Shown one piece after another: positions 23,849 through 33,068 of a stretch of 64,000 bases of DNA (position 1 is its first letter; each line of letters begins with the position of its first letter). The notes under the pieces were generated by a model. That model searched no databases and was not told where the DNA came from. It saw only the letters and a program-made list of their open reading frames with translations. Origin of the DNA: JAJXXT01 sp963764465 (GTDB lineage Bacteria; Pseudomonadota; Alphaproteobacteria; Acetobacterales; Acetobacteraceae); NCBI GenBank assembly GCA_963764465.1, contig CAVXSO010000007.1, forward strand, positions 124,001 to 188,000, in the 5' to 3' direction. The position numbers and the translations under genes were made by a program.

Positions 23849-25165
23849 TCAGCGCGGGGCCCCCAGCGCTAACTGCGCGATCGCGATCGCCACGAGCGCA
23901 AGCGCCAGCACGCAGGCAGTATAGCCGCGGTTCCACCGCATCGTCACCGTCCAGGGATCGGAATCCGTCCAGCGCGCCGTCGTGATGGCGCTCGCGGACA
24001 TCGCGGTCATGCCGACACCCACACCCCAGCCGAGCATGCACGAGAATGCCAGCGCGTCCGGCGCCACGCCGAGCGCCGACGGGTCCGGGATGGCGGCGCC
24101 CAGGATGGCAACGACGACGATGGGGTTGAGGCCGATGAGCCCCGTGCCAACCAGCAGCACGGGAACCGCGAGCGGAATGGCGATGGAGGGCAGCAGCGAC
24201 AGTGCCGCCGCGATCCCGCCATGGGGCAGCACGGCGCCGAGCGCCACACCCATGAAGCCACCGGCGCCGAGCACCGTCGCCTCACCACGGAAGGCCGGGA
24301 TACGCCGTGCAAATCCCGCAAGTCGCGCCGGCAGGTCCTGCCGCTGCACCACGAGCCAGGCGAGCCCGACCAATGGGACGGCCGCGGTGATGCCGACGGA
24401 GAGCGGCACCGCGAGCTCATGGCCCACCAGGCCAGCGACGGCCCAGACGATGCCGACCAGCCCGATGATGCCAACATGCTGCAGCCAGCCGCCGTGGTCC
24501 GCCGGCTCCGGCGTCTCGGTGCCGTGGCCGCGATCCAGCCACCAGCCGATGGCAAGCATGGCCACGGCGAGAACGAACGCCGCCGGAATGAGGTGGCCCA
24601 TGTGCGCGGCGGGCACGGCCGTGGACACCACCACCGTCATGATGTTGAGCGGGCTCCAGCAATTCATCGTCGCGAAGCCGCGATAGACGGCCATCATCAT
24701 GCGGCGCCGGCGCATCGGGTGCGCGGCGTCGCCGAGCATGGTGCCGAACAGCTCAATCGCGCCGTAGGAAAGGATGATACCGAAGACGTGGCCGCCGATG
24801 GTCAGGGCCGCGTAACGCCGGCCCGGCGGCTGGGCCACGAGGTGGCGGCCCGAGGCGCGGACCATCGGGCTCGATTCGGCGGCATCGCGCAGCGCGCCGA
24901 GCGCGAAGAAAAACGCGGCATAGGCCGCGCCACGGCGCCAGGCGGCGAGGAACAGCGCGCCGGGGTGGACGGCGAACGCAATGGCGATCAGCCCTGCCGC
25001 CGACATGCCGAGGAAGAGCAGGCGGATGGCACGGCGCTGGCGCGGCAGTTCCAGCAACAGGAAAGCCAGGATCGCGACACCCGCCACCTCCCCCGCGAGG
25101 GGCACTCGGCCGAGCGCATCGAGCAGGGCGAGCGCCCAGGCGAGCGTGTAGAGCAGGGACGGCAC
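23849..25165 (-). CDS. Multi-pass membrane protein of unknown family
   Basis: A 438-residue protein with about 10-12 hydrophobic segments spread over its whole length and short basic loops. Repeated glycine- and proline-containing helices such as FMGVALGAVLPHGGIAA and GTGLIGLNPIVVVAILGAAI suggest a transporter or permease rather than an enzyme. I do not recognise a named family; a resemblance to anion-type permeases is only impressionistic. It is convergent with the monooxygenase-reductase gene and has no operon partner on its strand. It could export or import a pathway compound, but nothing in the sequence proves that. Confidence 0.7.
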   Translation of the reverse strand: MPSLLYTLAWALALLDALGRVPLAGEVAGVAILAFLLLELPRQRRAIRLLFLGMSAAGLIAIAFAVHPGALFLAAWRRGAAYAAFFFALGALRDAAESSPMVRASGRHLVAQPPGRRYAALTIGGHVFGIILSYGAIELFGTMLGDAAHPMRRRRMMMAVYRGFATMNCWSPLNIMTVVVSTAVPAAHMGHLIPAAFVLAVAMLAIGWWLDRGHGTETPEPADHGGWLQHVGIIGLVGIVWAVAGLVGHELAVPLSVGITAAVPLVGLAWLVVQRQDLPARLAGFARRIPAFRGEATVLGAGGFMGVALGAVLPHGGIAAALSLLPSIAIPLAVPVLLVGTGLIGLNPIVVVAILGAAIPDPSALGVAPDALAFSCMLGWGVGVGMTAMSASAITTARWTDSDPWTVTMRWNRGYTACVLALALVAIAIAQLALGAPR

Positions 25166-25293
25166 CGGAACAGGTTAGGCGAGCCCCGCCCGCATGGACA
25201 GGGGCCGCGTGGACGGCCGCGGTGTGGACGGGGGTGGCCTGGACAGCGTCCGCCACCGGGGTCAGATGAGGCCTGCAAAATCGGGAGTCCGCG

Positions 25294-25935
25294 ATGCTGT
25301 TCGACTTCGACAAGCTGCCGCCGCAGCAGCGCTACAAGCTGCTGGTCTCGACCGTGGTGCCACGGCCGATCGCCTGGGTGGTGTCACTGGACGCGACGGG
25401 CCGGGTGAACGCCGCGCCCTTCTCCTTCTTCAACGTGTTCGGCGAGGATCCGGCGACGGTCATCATCGGCATTGGCGGGCGCAAGCCGGGCGACGCGAAG
25501 GATACCGGCAACAACATCCGCGAGACCGGAGAGTTCGTCGTCAACCTGGTCTCTTTCGAGAACGCGCAGCAGATGGTGGAGACGGCGATCGAGTTCGACC
25601 ACAGCGTCAATGAGATCGCGGAAGCAGGGCTCACCACCATCCCGAGCACGAAAGTGAAGCCGCCGCGCCTCGCCGAAAGTCCGGTCGCGATGGAATGCGA
25701 GCGGATGATGACGATCGAGCTGGGGCTGCAGCGCGCGCTCATCGTCGGCAAGGTCGTCGCGATGCATGTGCGCGACGACTGCGTGCTCGATGCCTCCAGG
25801 AACTACATCGACACGGCGAAGCTCGACCTGATCGGGCGCATGCATGGCGGCGGCTGGTACGCGCGGCTTTCCGACCGGTTCGAGGTACCGCGCATCCCGG
25901 TGGAGAAGTGGCAGCGCAGGACCGCCGCCGAGTAG
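25294..25935 (+). CDS. Flavin reductase family protein (FMN-binding split barrel)
   Basis: A 213-residue protein of the DIM6/NTAB flavin reductase-like family, which reduces FMN with NAD(P)H or binds FMN. The family block VVPRPIAWVVSLDATGRVNAAPFSFFN is at residues 20-50, with NIRETGEFVVNLV following. The C-terminal half holds a longer loop with NYIDTAKLDLIGRMHGGGWYAR, seen in the subgroup without a partner oxygenase domain. It may supply reduced FMN to the RutA-like monooxygenase at 2161, although 22 kb away. The next gene starts two bases after its stop. Confidence 0.85.
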   Translation: MLFDFDKLPPQQRYKLLVSTVVPRPIAWVVSLDATGRVNAAPFSFFNVFGEDPATVIIGIGGRKPGDAKDTGNNIRETGEFVVNLVSFENAQQMVETAIEFDHSVNEIAEAGLTTIPSTKVKPPRLAESPVAMECERMMTIELGLQRALIVGKVVAMHVRDDCVLDASRNYIDTAKLDLIGRMHGGGWYARLSDRFEVPRIPVEKWQRRTAAE

Positions 25936-25937
25936 GG

Positions 25938-27191
25938 ATGAGCCCGCCCCTGAACCTGCCACTCGTCCGGGCGCTGCGGGAACGGCCGATCGCGCTGCTC
26001 TGGGCCGGGCTCGCGACCTCCGCGATCGGCGATCAGCTGTTCGCCGTGGTGCTCGGCTGGGTCGGCACCGGGTTGTTCGGCGGCAACGCCGGTTACCTCG
26101 GCGCACTGCAGGGCCTCGTCGTGCTGTCGGTGGCGCTGTTCTGCGGGCCATTGGCGGACCGGTTGGCGCCACGCGGCGCGATGATCGGCGCGGATCTGGT
26201 GCGGGCGGCGATGCTGGTGCTGGTCGTGGCGCTGTGGCTGCACGCAGGCGGGCCGAGCGGAACGATACTGATCGCCGCGGTGGTGGTGCTGGGCGCGGCC
26301 TACGCGGTGTTCCGCCCCGCCCTGCAGGCATCCCTGCCATCGCTCGCCTCCAGCCCCGCTTCCCTGCCGGCCGTCAACGCGCTGCTGGACACGACGGAGC
26401 GGATCGCGCGGCTGCTGGGGCCGGGGATCATCGGGCTGCTGGCGGCGGCATTGCCGCTGGTGCATTTCGTGACCCTGGATGCGCTGAGCTTCCTTGCCAG
26501 TGCCGCCGCGGTGGTGGCGACGATGCGCTACCGCAACGTTCCCCAGGCCAGGCCGCCGCGCGTGGGGCTGGTCAAGGAGCTGGGGCACGGGTTCCGCGCG
26601 ATGCTGCGCATTCCCGTGTTCCGCAAGCTGCTGTTCACCGCGGGGCTGATCAACGGCGTGTGGTACGGCGTCTATTTCGTCGCGATCCCGCTGCTGCTGC
26701 GCCAGGACGGGGCACCGCTTTCCGCCTATGCGACCGTGATTTCCGCCTATGGCGCGGCCAACCTGGCAGGAACTCTTGTGATCGGCTCGCGCCCGCTCTC
26801 GCCGCGCCCGGCGATGATGATATTCGGTGGCAACATTGTGCTCGGCGGCTTCACGGCGACGATCGGGCTTGCGGGGATGCTGCCGGTAGCGCTGCATGCG
26901 TGGCTGATTCCGCTGCTCGCCGCCTGCTCCGCGATCGGCGGGCCGATGCAGGACATCACCTTCGCGACGATGCGCCAGATCGTGCTGGAGCGGCACGAGT
27001 TGGCGGCAGCGGTGCGCGCCTACATGGTCGTGAACAATCTCGGCCTGCTGGTGGCGCTCGGCATCGCGCCATGGGCGTTCGGCGCGCTGGGCGTGGCGGC
27101 GACAATTGCCACCGGTGGCGCGGTGCTCACCGTGGTGGCGGCCGCGATGCTGTGGTCCTCGCGGCCGCTGCTGGTGACCTATCCGGCCTAG
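25938..27191 (+). CDS. MFS transporter
   Basis: A 417-residue membrane protein with about 12 hydrophobic helices, of the enterobactin exporter/MFS_3-like group. Early features are LLWAGLATSAIGDQLFAVVL and GPLADRLAPRGAMIGADLVRA, the loop 2-3 signature with charged residues. A central basic loop separates the two halves. The ATG at 25938 lies two bases after the flavin reductase stop, so the genes form a pair. Substrate unknown. The stop is only three bases from the stop of the convergent aldolase gene. Confidence 0.85.
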   Translation: MSPPLNLPLVRALRERPIALLWAGLATSAIGDQLFAVVLGWVGTGLFGGNAGYLGALQGLVVLSVALFCGPLADRLAPRGAMIGADLVRAAMLVLVVALWLHAGGPSGTILIAAVVVLGAAYAVFRPALQASLPSLASSPASLPAVNALLDTTERIARLLGPGIIGLLAAALPLVHFVTLDALSFLASAAAVVATMRYRNVPQARPPRVGLVKELGHGFRAMLRIPVFRKLLFTAGLINGVWYGVYFVAIPLLLRQDGAPLSAYATVISAYGAANLAGTLVIGSRPLSPRPAMMIFGGNIVLGGFTATIGLAGMLPVALHAWLIPLLAACSAIGGPMQDITFATMRQIVLERHELAAAVRAYMVVNNLGLLVALGIAPWAFGALGVAATIATGGAVLTVVAAAMLWSSRPLLVTYPA

Positions 27192-27194
27192 CAC

Positions 27195-27971
27195 TCACGT
27201 GTCGCGCAGGAAGGCGGCGCGCGCCGTGGCAGCGTTCAGCATCAACCCCTGGTCGTTGCCTGCGAGGATGAAGCGGCAGCCGGCGCGGATATACTCGCGC
27301 GCAAGCTCGTCGTCGTAGATGCCGCCGAGGCCGAGCGCCTTGCCGTGCCGCGCGCAGGCATTGGCCAGCGCCGCGTAGGCTTCCCTGATGCGCGCATGGC
27401 CGAACTGGCCGGCGATGCCCATGGCGATGCTGAGGTCAGACGAACCCACCAGCAGCGCGTCGATCCCGGGGATGGCGGCGATGGCATCCGCGTTGGCGAC
27501 CGCCTCCGGCGTCTCGATCATGACGACGAGAAGAAGTTCACGATCCGCCTGCTCCATCGCCTCGGCCATCGCCGGCGGACGAAGATTCCACACAGCGGTG
27601 CCGCCGCCCCAGGAACGCGTGCCGCGCGGGGGAAAGCGCAACGCGGCGGCAATGGCGCGCGCGCGTTCGGGCGTGTCGACGTGCGGCAGGACGATACCCT
27701 GGGCGCCGGTATCGAGCGCGCGCGTCGCCTCGTCGAGCGAACCCTCGCAGACGCGTACAATTGGCGTGATGCCGTGCGGCAGCGCGGCGAGGCAAAGCTG
27801 GGCGGCATCGTCCTCTGTCAGCGAGCCGTGCTCGCGGTCGATGAAGAGCCAGTCGTAGCCGGCACTCCTGGCGAGCATGGGCACCGCCGCGCCGCGCAGC
27901 AGCGAAACACCGAGGCCGATGGCACGCTCGCCGGCGAGCAGCTTTCGTTTCGTGTGGTTGATGGCGATCAT
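27195..27971 (-). CDS. HpcH/HpaI aldolase family protein
   Basis: A 258-residue TIM-barrel metal-dependent aldolase of the 4-hydroxy-2-oxoheptanedioate aldolase/citrate lyase beta family. Visible features: WLFIDREHGSLT (metal/base region), TPIVRVCEG, GAQGIVLPHVDTPERA, VVMIETPEAVANADAIAAIPGIDALLVGSSDLSIAMG. These enzymes cleave 4-hydroxy-2-oxo acids to pyruvate and an aldehyde. The start at 27971 overlaps the stop of the DNA ligase gene by 4 bases; the longer open frame is a shadow of the ligase. Co-transcription with a DNA repair gene looks accidental rather than functional. The substrate is not known. Confidence 0.87.
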   Translation of the reverse strand: MIAINHTKRKLLAGERAIGLGVSLLRGAAVPMLARSAGYDWLFIDREHGSLTEDDAAQLCLAALPHGITPIVRVCEGSLDEATRALDTGAQGIVLPHVDTPERARAIAAALRFPPRGTRSWGGGTAVWNLRPPAMAEAMEQADRELLLVVMIETPEAVANADAIAAIPGIDALLVGSSDLSIAMGIAGQFGHARIREAYAALANACARHGKALGLGGIYDDELAREYIRAGCRFILAGNDQGLMLNAATARAAFLRDT

Positions 27972-29545
27972 TCGTTTCCTCCCGGGATCAGCTTGATGAC
28001 GTTGGCGAGCGTGTCGGCCTCGGCGGCCGGCTTGTCGCGGCGCAGGCGCGCGATACGTGGGAAGCGCAGCGCGACACCGGAGCGATGGCGGCCGGAACGC
28101 TGCGCGCCATCGAAGGCGATTTCCAGCACCAGGGATTTTTCCACCTCCCGCACGGGGCCGAAGCGGGCGGTGGTATGGTGGCGAACCCAGTTGTCGAGGA
28201 AGGCCAGTTCGCGATCGCTGATGCCGGAATAGGCCTTGCCAACGGGAACAAGCACCTCGCCGTCCCAAACGCCAAAGGTGAAATCGCTGTAGAACGAGCT
28301 GCGCCGGCCGTGGCCGCGCTGGGCGTACATCACCACCGCGTCGATGGTGAGCGGATCGCGCTTCCATTTCCACCACAGCCCGCGCGGGCGGCCGGGCAGG
28401 TAGGGCGAGTCCGCGCGCTTCAGCATCAGCCCCTCGATGCCCGCCTCGCGCGCGCCGGCCCGCAGTGCGATGAGATGGTCGAGCCCCGTGAACGCGATGC
28501 GCTCCGAAAGGTCGGCGTGCGCGGGTCCGACGCGGCCAAACCAGGCTTCGAGGCGCGCCCGGCGGGCGGCGAACGGCAGCGGACGGAGGTCCTCCGCATC
28601 CTCGAACAGGATGTCGTAGAGGCGGACATGGGCGGGGAAGCGTTCCAGCATCGCGCGCGGTGGTGCCTTGCGGTTGAGGCGCTGCTGGAGGTCCGCGAAG
28701 GGCGCGATTTCGTCCGCGCGCTTCACCAGCAGCTCGCCGTCGAGCACGGCGCGATGCGTGAGCGTTTCAACAATGTCGGGGAAGCTCGCGGAAATGTCCT
28801 CACCGGCGCGGGAAAAGACACGCGGGTCCGGCCCGCCGGTAAGCTGCACGCGGATGCCATCCCATTTCCATTCCGCGACGTAATCGGCGGCGTCCAGCTC
28901 CGCGAGATCGGATTCGTCCAGCGGGTTCGCGAGCATGGGGGGGCGGAAAACGGGCCGGCCGGCCGGGTCCGGCCGCGAGCCCTTGCCTTCCAGCCACGCG
29001 AAGAGCGGTTCATAGGGCGGGGCGACGGCGTGCCAGGTCTCCTCGATCTGCGCATCGGTCACCCGACCTTGCGACATCTGCGCCAGCGCGATCTTGGCGA
29101 GGCGAGCTGTAGCGCCGACGCGCAGGCCGCCCGTGATCAGCTTCAGCAGCGCCAGGCGCACCGAGGGCGTGCAGGCGTCGAGCCAGCTCTCGACAAGCGC
29201 CGGGATTTCGGCCTTCGGCGTATCGCGAAGCATTGCCACGACATGCGAAAGCCGGGGCGCGCCCTCGCCGCCCTCGGCGGGCCACATCAGCGCCACCGTC
29301 TCCGCGAGATCGCCGACATAGTCGTAGGAAAGGGAGAAAAGCTCGGGGTCCGTCCGCGCGGCGGCAAGCTCGCGGATCAGCCCGGCCTTGGCGGCGGGAA
29401 ACTCAAGCGCGCCGGCGACGGCCGCAAGCGCCAGGCCGCGGTCGGGGTCCGGTACGCTCTCGAAATGGCGTCGCAACAGGGCGAGCTTGGCGTTGCGGCC
29501 AGGCGAGAAGAGCAGGCGCTCCAGCAGGTCCGCGAAGGCAATCAC
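27968..29545 (-). CDS. ATP-dependent DNA ligase of the ligase-associated damage-response set
   Basis: A 525-residue ATP-dependent DNA ligase. The nucleotidyl-lysine motif I is EWKWDGIRVQL around residue 225. Motif III-IV regions (RLYDILFEDAEDL; GLMLKRADSPY) and motif V (KRDPLTIDAVVMYAQ) follow, with an OB-fold C terminus. The N-terminal 200 residues are the helical DNA-binding domain. The length and neighbours match the four-gene module of ligase, MBL exonuclease, Lhr-type helicase and PdeM phosphoesterase found in many proteobacteria. The ATG overlaps the exonuclease stop by 4 bases. It would seal nicks in a secondary repair pathway alongside LigA. Confidence 0.92.
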   Translation of the reverse strand: MIAFADLLERLLFSPGRNAKLALLRRHFESVPDPDRGLALAAVAGALEFPAAKAGLIRELAAARTDPELFSLSYDYVGDLAETVALMWPAEGGEGAPRLSHVVAMLRDTPKAEIPALVESWLDACTPSVRLALLKLITGGLRVGATARLAKIALAQMSQGRVTDAQIEETWHAVAPPYEPLFAWLEGKGSRPDPAGRPVFRPPMLANPLDESDLAELDAADYVAEWKWDGIRVQLTGGPDPRVFSRAGEDISASFPDIVETLTHRAVLDGELLVKRADEIAPFADLQQRLNRKAPPRAMLERFPAHVRLYDILFEDAEDLRPLPFAARRARLEAWFGRVGPAHADLSERIAFTGLDHLIALRAGAREAGIEGLMLKRADSPYLPGRPRGLWWKWKRDPLTIDAVVMYAQRGHGRRSSFYSDFTFGVWDGEVLVPVGKAYSGISDRELAFLDNWVRHHTTARFGPVREVEKSLVLEIAFDGAQRSGRHRSGVALRFPRIARLRRDKPAAEADTLANVIKLIPGGNE

Positions 29546-30537
29546 TCTTCTTCCTCGCGTCCGACGAGGCGCAGGGCACGGCCCTTGATGCCCTGCTTGC
29601 CAAGCGCGTGGATCAGCGCGTCCTCACGACCATGCGTCACCCAGATCTCCGGCGCCGCGACGTCCTCGGCCGTCGCCAGCAGTTCCGGCCAGTCGGCGTG
29701 GTCCGAAATGACGAGGGGGAGTTCCACTCCGCCCTGCTTCGCCCGCTGGCGCACGCGCATCCAGCCACTCGCGGCGCAGACCACGGGATCGCCGAGGCGC
29801 CGCGCCCAGCGATCGGCGATGGCGGAGGGAGGCGCCAACACGATCTCGCCGGCGAGATCGCCGCGACCCACGGTGGCTGGCCGTAACTCGCCGAGCTGGA
29901 CGCCGAGCGCGCCATAGAGGTCGCACAGCGTCTGCAAAGCGCCGTGCAGGTAGATCGGGCGGTCCCAGCCGGCCTCGCGCAGAAGCGCGATCAGCCGTTG
30001 CGCCTTGCCCAGCGCATAGCAGCCGACGACATGCGTGCGCTCGGGAAACAGCGCCACCGAGGCAAGCAGCCGTGCGATTTCCGCCGCCGCTGGCGGGTGA
30101 CGGAAGACCGGCAGCGCGAAGGTCGCCTCCGTCACGAACACGTCGCAGGGAACGGGGACGAAGCCCGCGCAGGTAGGATCCGCACTGCGCTTGTAGTCGC
30201 CTGAGACCACCGCGCGGCTGCCCGCGTGTTCCAGCACGATTTGTGCCGAGCCAAGCACGTGCCCGGCCGGTTGCAACGTGATGCCGACGCCACCGACCGT
30301 GAGAGTTTCGCCGTAGCGGATGGCACGCTCGCTGTCGGGTGCCGCATTGCGGGCGTGCATGATCGCGAGCGTCTCGCGCGTGGCCAGCACGGCGCCATGC
30401 CCCGGGCGCGCGTGGTCGCTATGGCCATGAGTGACGATGGCCTTCCCGACCGCGCCGTGCGGGTCGAGGTAGAAGCCGCCGGGCTCGCAGTAGAGCCCCT
30501 CCGGTCGAACGGTCAGCCAGGTGGACGGATGCGCCAT
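29542..30537 (-). CDS. Ligase-associated DNA damage response exonuclease (MBL/beta-CASP fold)
   Basis: A 331-residue metallo-beta-lactamase fold nuclease of the SNM1/CPSF-like kind. The metal motif THGHSDHARPGH lies near residue 50; later metal ligands include the histidines in LQPAGHVLGSAQ and VISDHADWPEL. The start at 30537 (MAHPSTWLTV) gives the family length; the longer open frame overlaps the divergent helicase start. It is translated with the ligase (4-base overlap) and diverges from the helicase gene, the usual arrangement of the module. Predicted role: 5' end processing before ligation. Confidence 0.9.
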   Translation of the reverse strand: MAHPSTWLTVRPEGLYCEPGGFYLDPHGAVGKAIVTHGHSDHARPGHGAVLATRETLAIMHARNAAPDSERAIRYGETLTVGGVGITLQPAGHVLGSAQIVLEHAGSRAVVSGDYKRSADPTCAGFVPVPCDVFVTEATFALPVFRHPPAAAEIARLLASVALFPERTHVVGCYALGKAQRLIALLREAGWDRPIYLHGALQTLCDLYGALGVQLGELRPATVGRGDLAGEIVLAPPSAIADRWARRLGDPVVCAASGWMRVRQRAKQGGVELPLVISDHADWPELLATAEDVAAPEIWVTHGREDALIHALGKQGIKGRALRLVGREEEE

Positions 30538-30583
30538 CGGGGTGAATCTGGCGCCGGCGATGCCGCAACGCCAGAGTGGGACC

Positions 30584-32962
30584 ATGTCATGTGCGGGGAT
30601 GTTGCCGGAACCGTTTGCCCGCTGGTTCGCCGCGCGCGGCTGGAGCCTGCGGGCGCACCAGCGCGCGGTGCTGGCAAGCACGGGCGACGTGCTGCTGCTG
30701 GCGCCGACCGGGGCGGGCAAGACGCTGGCCGGGTTTCTCTCCAGCCTCGTGGCGCTGGCGGCGGACCCGCGACCGCGGCTGCACACGCTCTACGTCTCGC
30801 CGCTGAAGGCGCTGGCGGCCGACATCGCGCGCAACCTGATGCGCCCGATCGAGGAGATGGGCCTGCCGATCACGGTGGAGACGCGCACCGGCGACACGAC
30901 GCAGGAACGAAGGCGGCGCCAGCGCGAGGCACCGCCGCACTGCCTGCTGACCACGCCGGAAAGCCTCGCGTTGCTGGTCTCGCTGCCGGAATGGACCGAG
31001 ACGCTCGCGCAGGTCGAGACCGTGGTGATCGACGAGGTGCACGCGCTCGCCGGCACCAAGCGCGGCGACCAGCTGGCGCTGGCGCTCACGCGGGTGGGCG
31101 GGCGGCGAATCGGCCTTTCCGCCACGGTCGCGCACCGGGCGCCGATCGCGCGCTACGTCGGGCCGGAGGCACGCATCATCGAGGCACCTCCCGGCGCGCC
31201 GCCGGTGGTATCCATGATGCTGCCGGCGGGACGACTGCCGTGGTCCGGGCATATGGGGTTGGCGGCGGCGCCGGTGATCATGGAATGCATCCGGGCAGCG
31301 CGGCTTACCATCGTCTTCGTCAACACGCGTGCGCAGGCGGAACTGCTGTTCCACGCGCTTTGGCGGATCAACGAGGAAACGCTGCCAATCGCGATCCACC
31401 ACGGCAGCCTGGAACGCGAGGCGCGCGAGCGGGTGGAGGCGGCGATGGCGGCGGGCACGCTGCGCGCGGTGGTCGCCACCTCCTCGCTCGACCTCGGGAT
31501 CGACTGGGGCGACGTGGACCAGGTGCTGCAGGTTGGGGCGCCGAAGGGCGTCTCGCGGCTGCTGCAGCGCGTCGGCCGCTCCAACCACCGCATGGACGAG
31601 CCGAGCCGCGCCGTGCTGGTGCCCGCGAACCGGTTCGAGGTGCTGGAATGCGAGGCCGCGATCGCGGGGGTCGCGGCCGGTGAACTCGATGGCGATCCGC
31701 CGCGGCCGGGCGGCCTGGACGTGCTGGCACAGCACATCCTGGGCTGCGCCTGTGCCGCGCCGTTCATGCCCGAGGATCTCTACGCCGAGGTCACGCGCGC
31801 GGCGCCCTATGCGGCGCTCACGCGCGCGGATTTCGACGCGACGCTCGGCTTCGTCGAGGACGGCGGCTACGCCCTGCGCGCCTATGAGCGCTACCGCAAG
31901 CTGTTCGGCGACGCTCGGGGAATGATGCATATCCGTACCGAACGCATCGCCCGCCAGCACCGCATGAACATCGGCACCATCGTCGAGGCGCCGCTGCTCA
32001 AGGTGCGGCTGCATGGCCGAGGGGCGCCGCTGGGCGAGATCGAGGAATATTTCGCGACCACGCTGGTGGGCGGCGACACGTTCATGTTTGCCGGAAGGCT
32101 GCTGCGCTTCCTGCGCATCCGCGAGACCACGGTGGAGGTGGCCGAGGGCGGGGCCGGCGAGCCACGCGTGCCAACCTACGAGGGCGGGCGCATGCCGATG
32201 ACGACCAACCTCGCCAACCGGGTGCGGGCGATGCTGCACGACCCCCGCACCTGGCACGCCTTTCCGGAGCCGGTGCGCGAATGGCTCGCGGCCCAGAAGC
32301 GCCACTCCTCCCTGCCCGGGCCCGACGACCTGCTGGTGGAGACGTTTCCCCGCGGCGGCCGGCACTACATGGTGGCCTACTGCTTCGAGGGGCGGCAGGC
32401 ACACCAGACGCTGGGCATGATCATCACGCGGCGGATGGAGCGGGCGGGGTTCCAGCCGCTCGGCTTCGTCGCCACCGACTACGTGCTCGCCACCTGGTCC
32501 GCGCGCCAGCCGATCTCGGTTGCCAGGCTGTTCGAGCGCGACCTGCTGGGCGATGATCTCGAGGCATGGATGGCCGAAAGCTCCATGCTGCGGCGGACGT
32601 TCCGCAACGTGGCGGTGATCGCGGGACTGATCGAACGCTACCACCCCGGCGCGGAAAAGAACCGGCGCCAGGTCACCGTTTCCAGCGACCTGGTCTACGA
32701 CGTGCTGCGCCGCCACCAGCCGGACCACCTGCTGCTGCGCGCGACCTGGGCGGACGCCGCGGCGGGCCTCACCGATATCGGGCGGATCGCCAGCATGCTG
32801 GCGCGGGTGGGAAGGCGGGTGCGGCACCGCGCGCTTTCCCGCGTGTCGCCGCTGGCGATCCCCGTGCTGCTGGAAGTGGGGCGCGAGCAGGTGACCAGCG
32901 GCGAGGACGAGGAGGCGCTGTTGGCCGAGGCCGAGGCGCTGGCGGCGGAGGCGGGGCTGTAA
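30584..32962 (+). CDS. Ligase-associated DEXH-box helicase (Lhr core type)
   Basis: A 792-residue superfamily 2 helicase. Motif I LLLAPTGAGKT, motif Ia LYVSPLKALAADI, motif II VVIDEVHAL, motif III GLSATVAH, motif IV region TIVFVNTRAQAELLFH, motif V VVATSSLDLGIDWG and motif VI LLQRVGRSNHR are all present. The C-terminal half matches the Lhr winged-helix and cap region. I start at the ATG at 30584; the ATG at 30599 is nearly as good, and no strong ribosome site distinguishes them. Only 46 bases separate it from the divergent exonuclease start, so the two share a promoter region. Predicted 3'-to-5' ATP-dependent translocase in DNA repair. Confidence 0.9.
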   Translation: MSCAGMLPEPFARWFAARGWSLRAHQRAVLASTGDVLLLAPTGAGKTLAGFLSSLVALAADPRPRLHTLYVSPLKALAADIARNLMRPIEEMGLPITVETRTGDTTQERRRRQREAPPHCLLTTPESLALLVSLPEWTETLAQVETVVIDEVHALAGTKRGDQLALALTRVGGRRIGLSATVAHRAPIARYVGPEARIIEAPPGAPPVVSMMLPAGRLPWSGHMGLAAAPVIMECIRAARLTIVFVNTRAQAELLFHALWRINEETLPIAIHHGSLEREARERVEAAMAAGTLRAVVATSSLDLGIDWGDVDQVLQVGAPKGVSRLLQRVGRSNHRMDEPSRAVLVPANRFEVLECEAAIAGVAAGELDGDPPRPGGLDVLAQHILGCACAAPFMPEDLYAEVTRAAPYAALTRADFDATLGFVEDGGYALRAYERYRKLFGDARGMMHIRTERIARQHRMNIGTIVEAPLLKVRLHGRGAPLGEIEEYFATTLVGGDTFMFAGRLLRFLRIRETTVEVAEGGAGEPRVPTYEGGRMPMTTNLANRVRAMLHDPRTWHAFPEPVREWLAAQKRHSSLPGPDDLLVETFPRGGRHYMVAYCFEGRQAHQTLGMIITRRMERAGFQPLGFVATDYVLATWSARQPISVARLFERDLLGDDLEAWMAESSMLRRTFRNVAVIAGLIERYHPGAEKNRRQVTVSSDLVYDVLRRHQPDHLLLRATWADAAAGLTDIGRIASMLARVGRRVRHRALSRVSPLAIPVLLEVGREQVTSGEDEEALLAEAEALAAEAGL

Positions 32963-33068
32963 GCTTGGCCTTCCGCGCGGATTGTGACAGCGTGCTGTGT
33001 CATCGGGCGGTAACAGACAAGGCGTCGGCCTGCCGCTAGAACCGCGCCGCTTATCCAGGGAGACTTGC

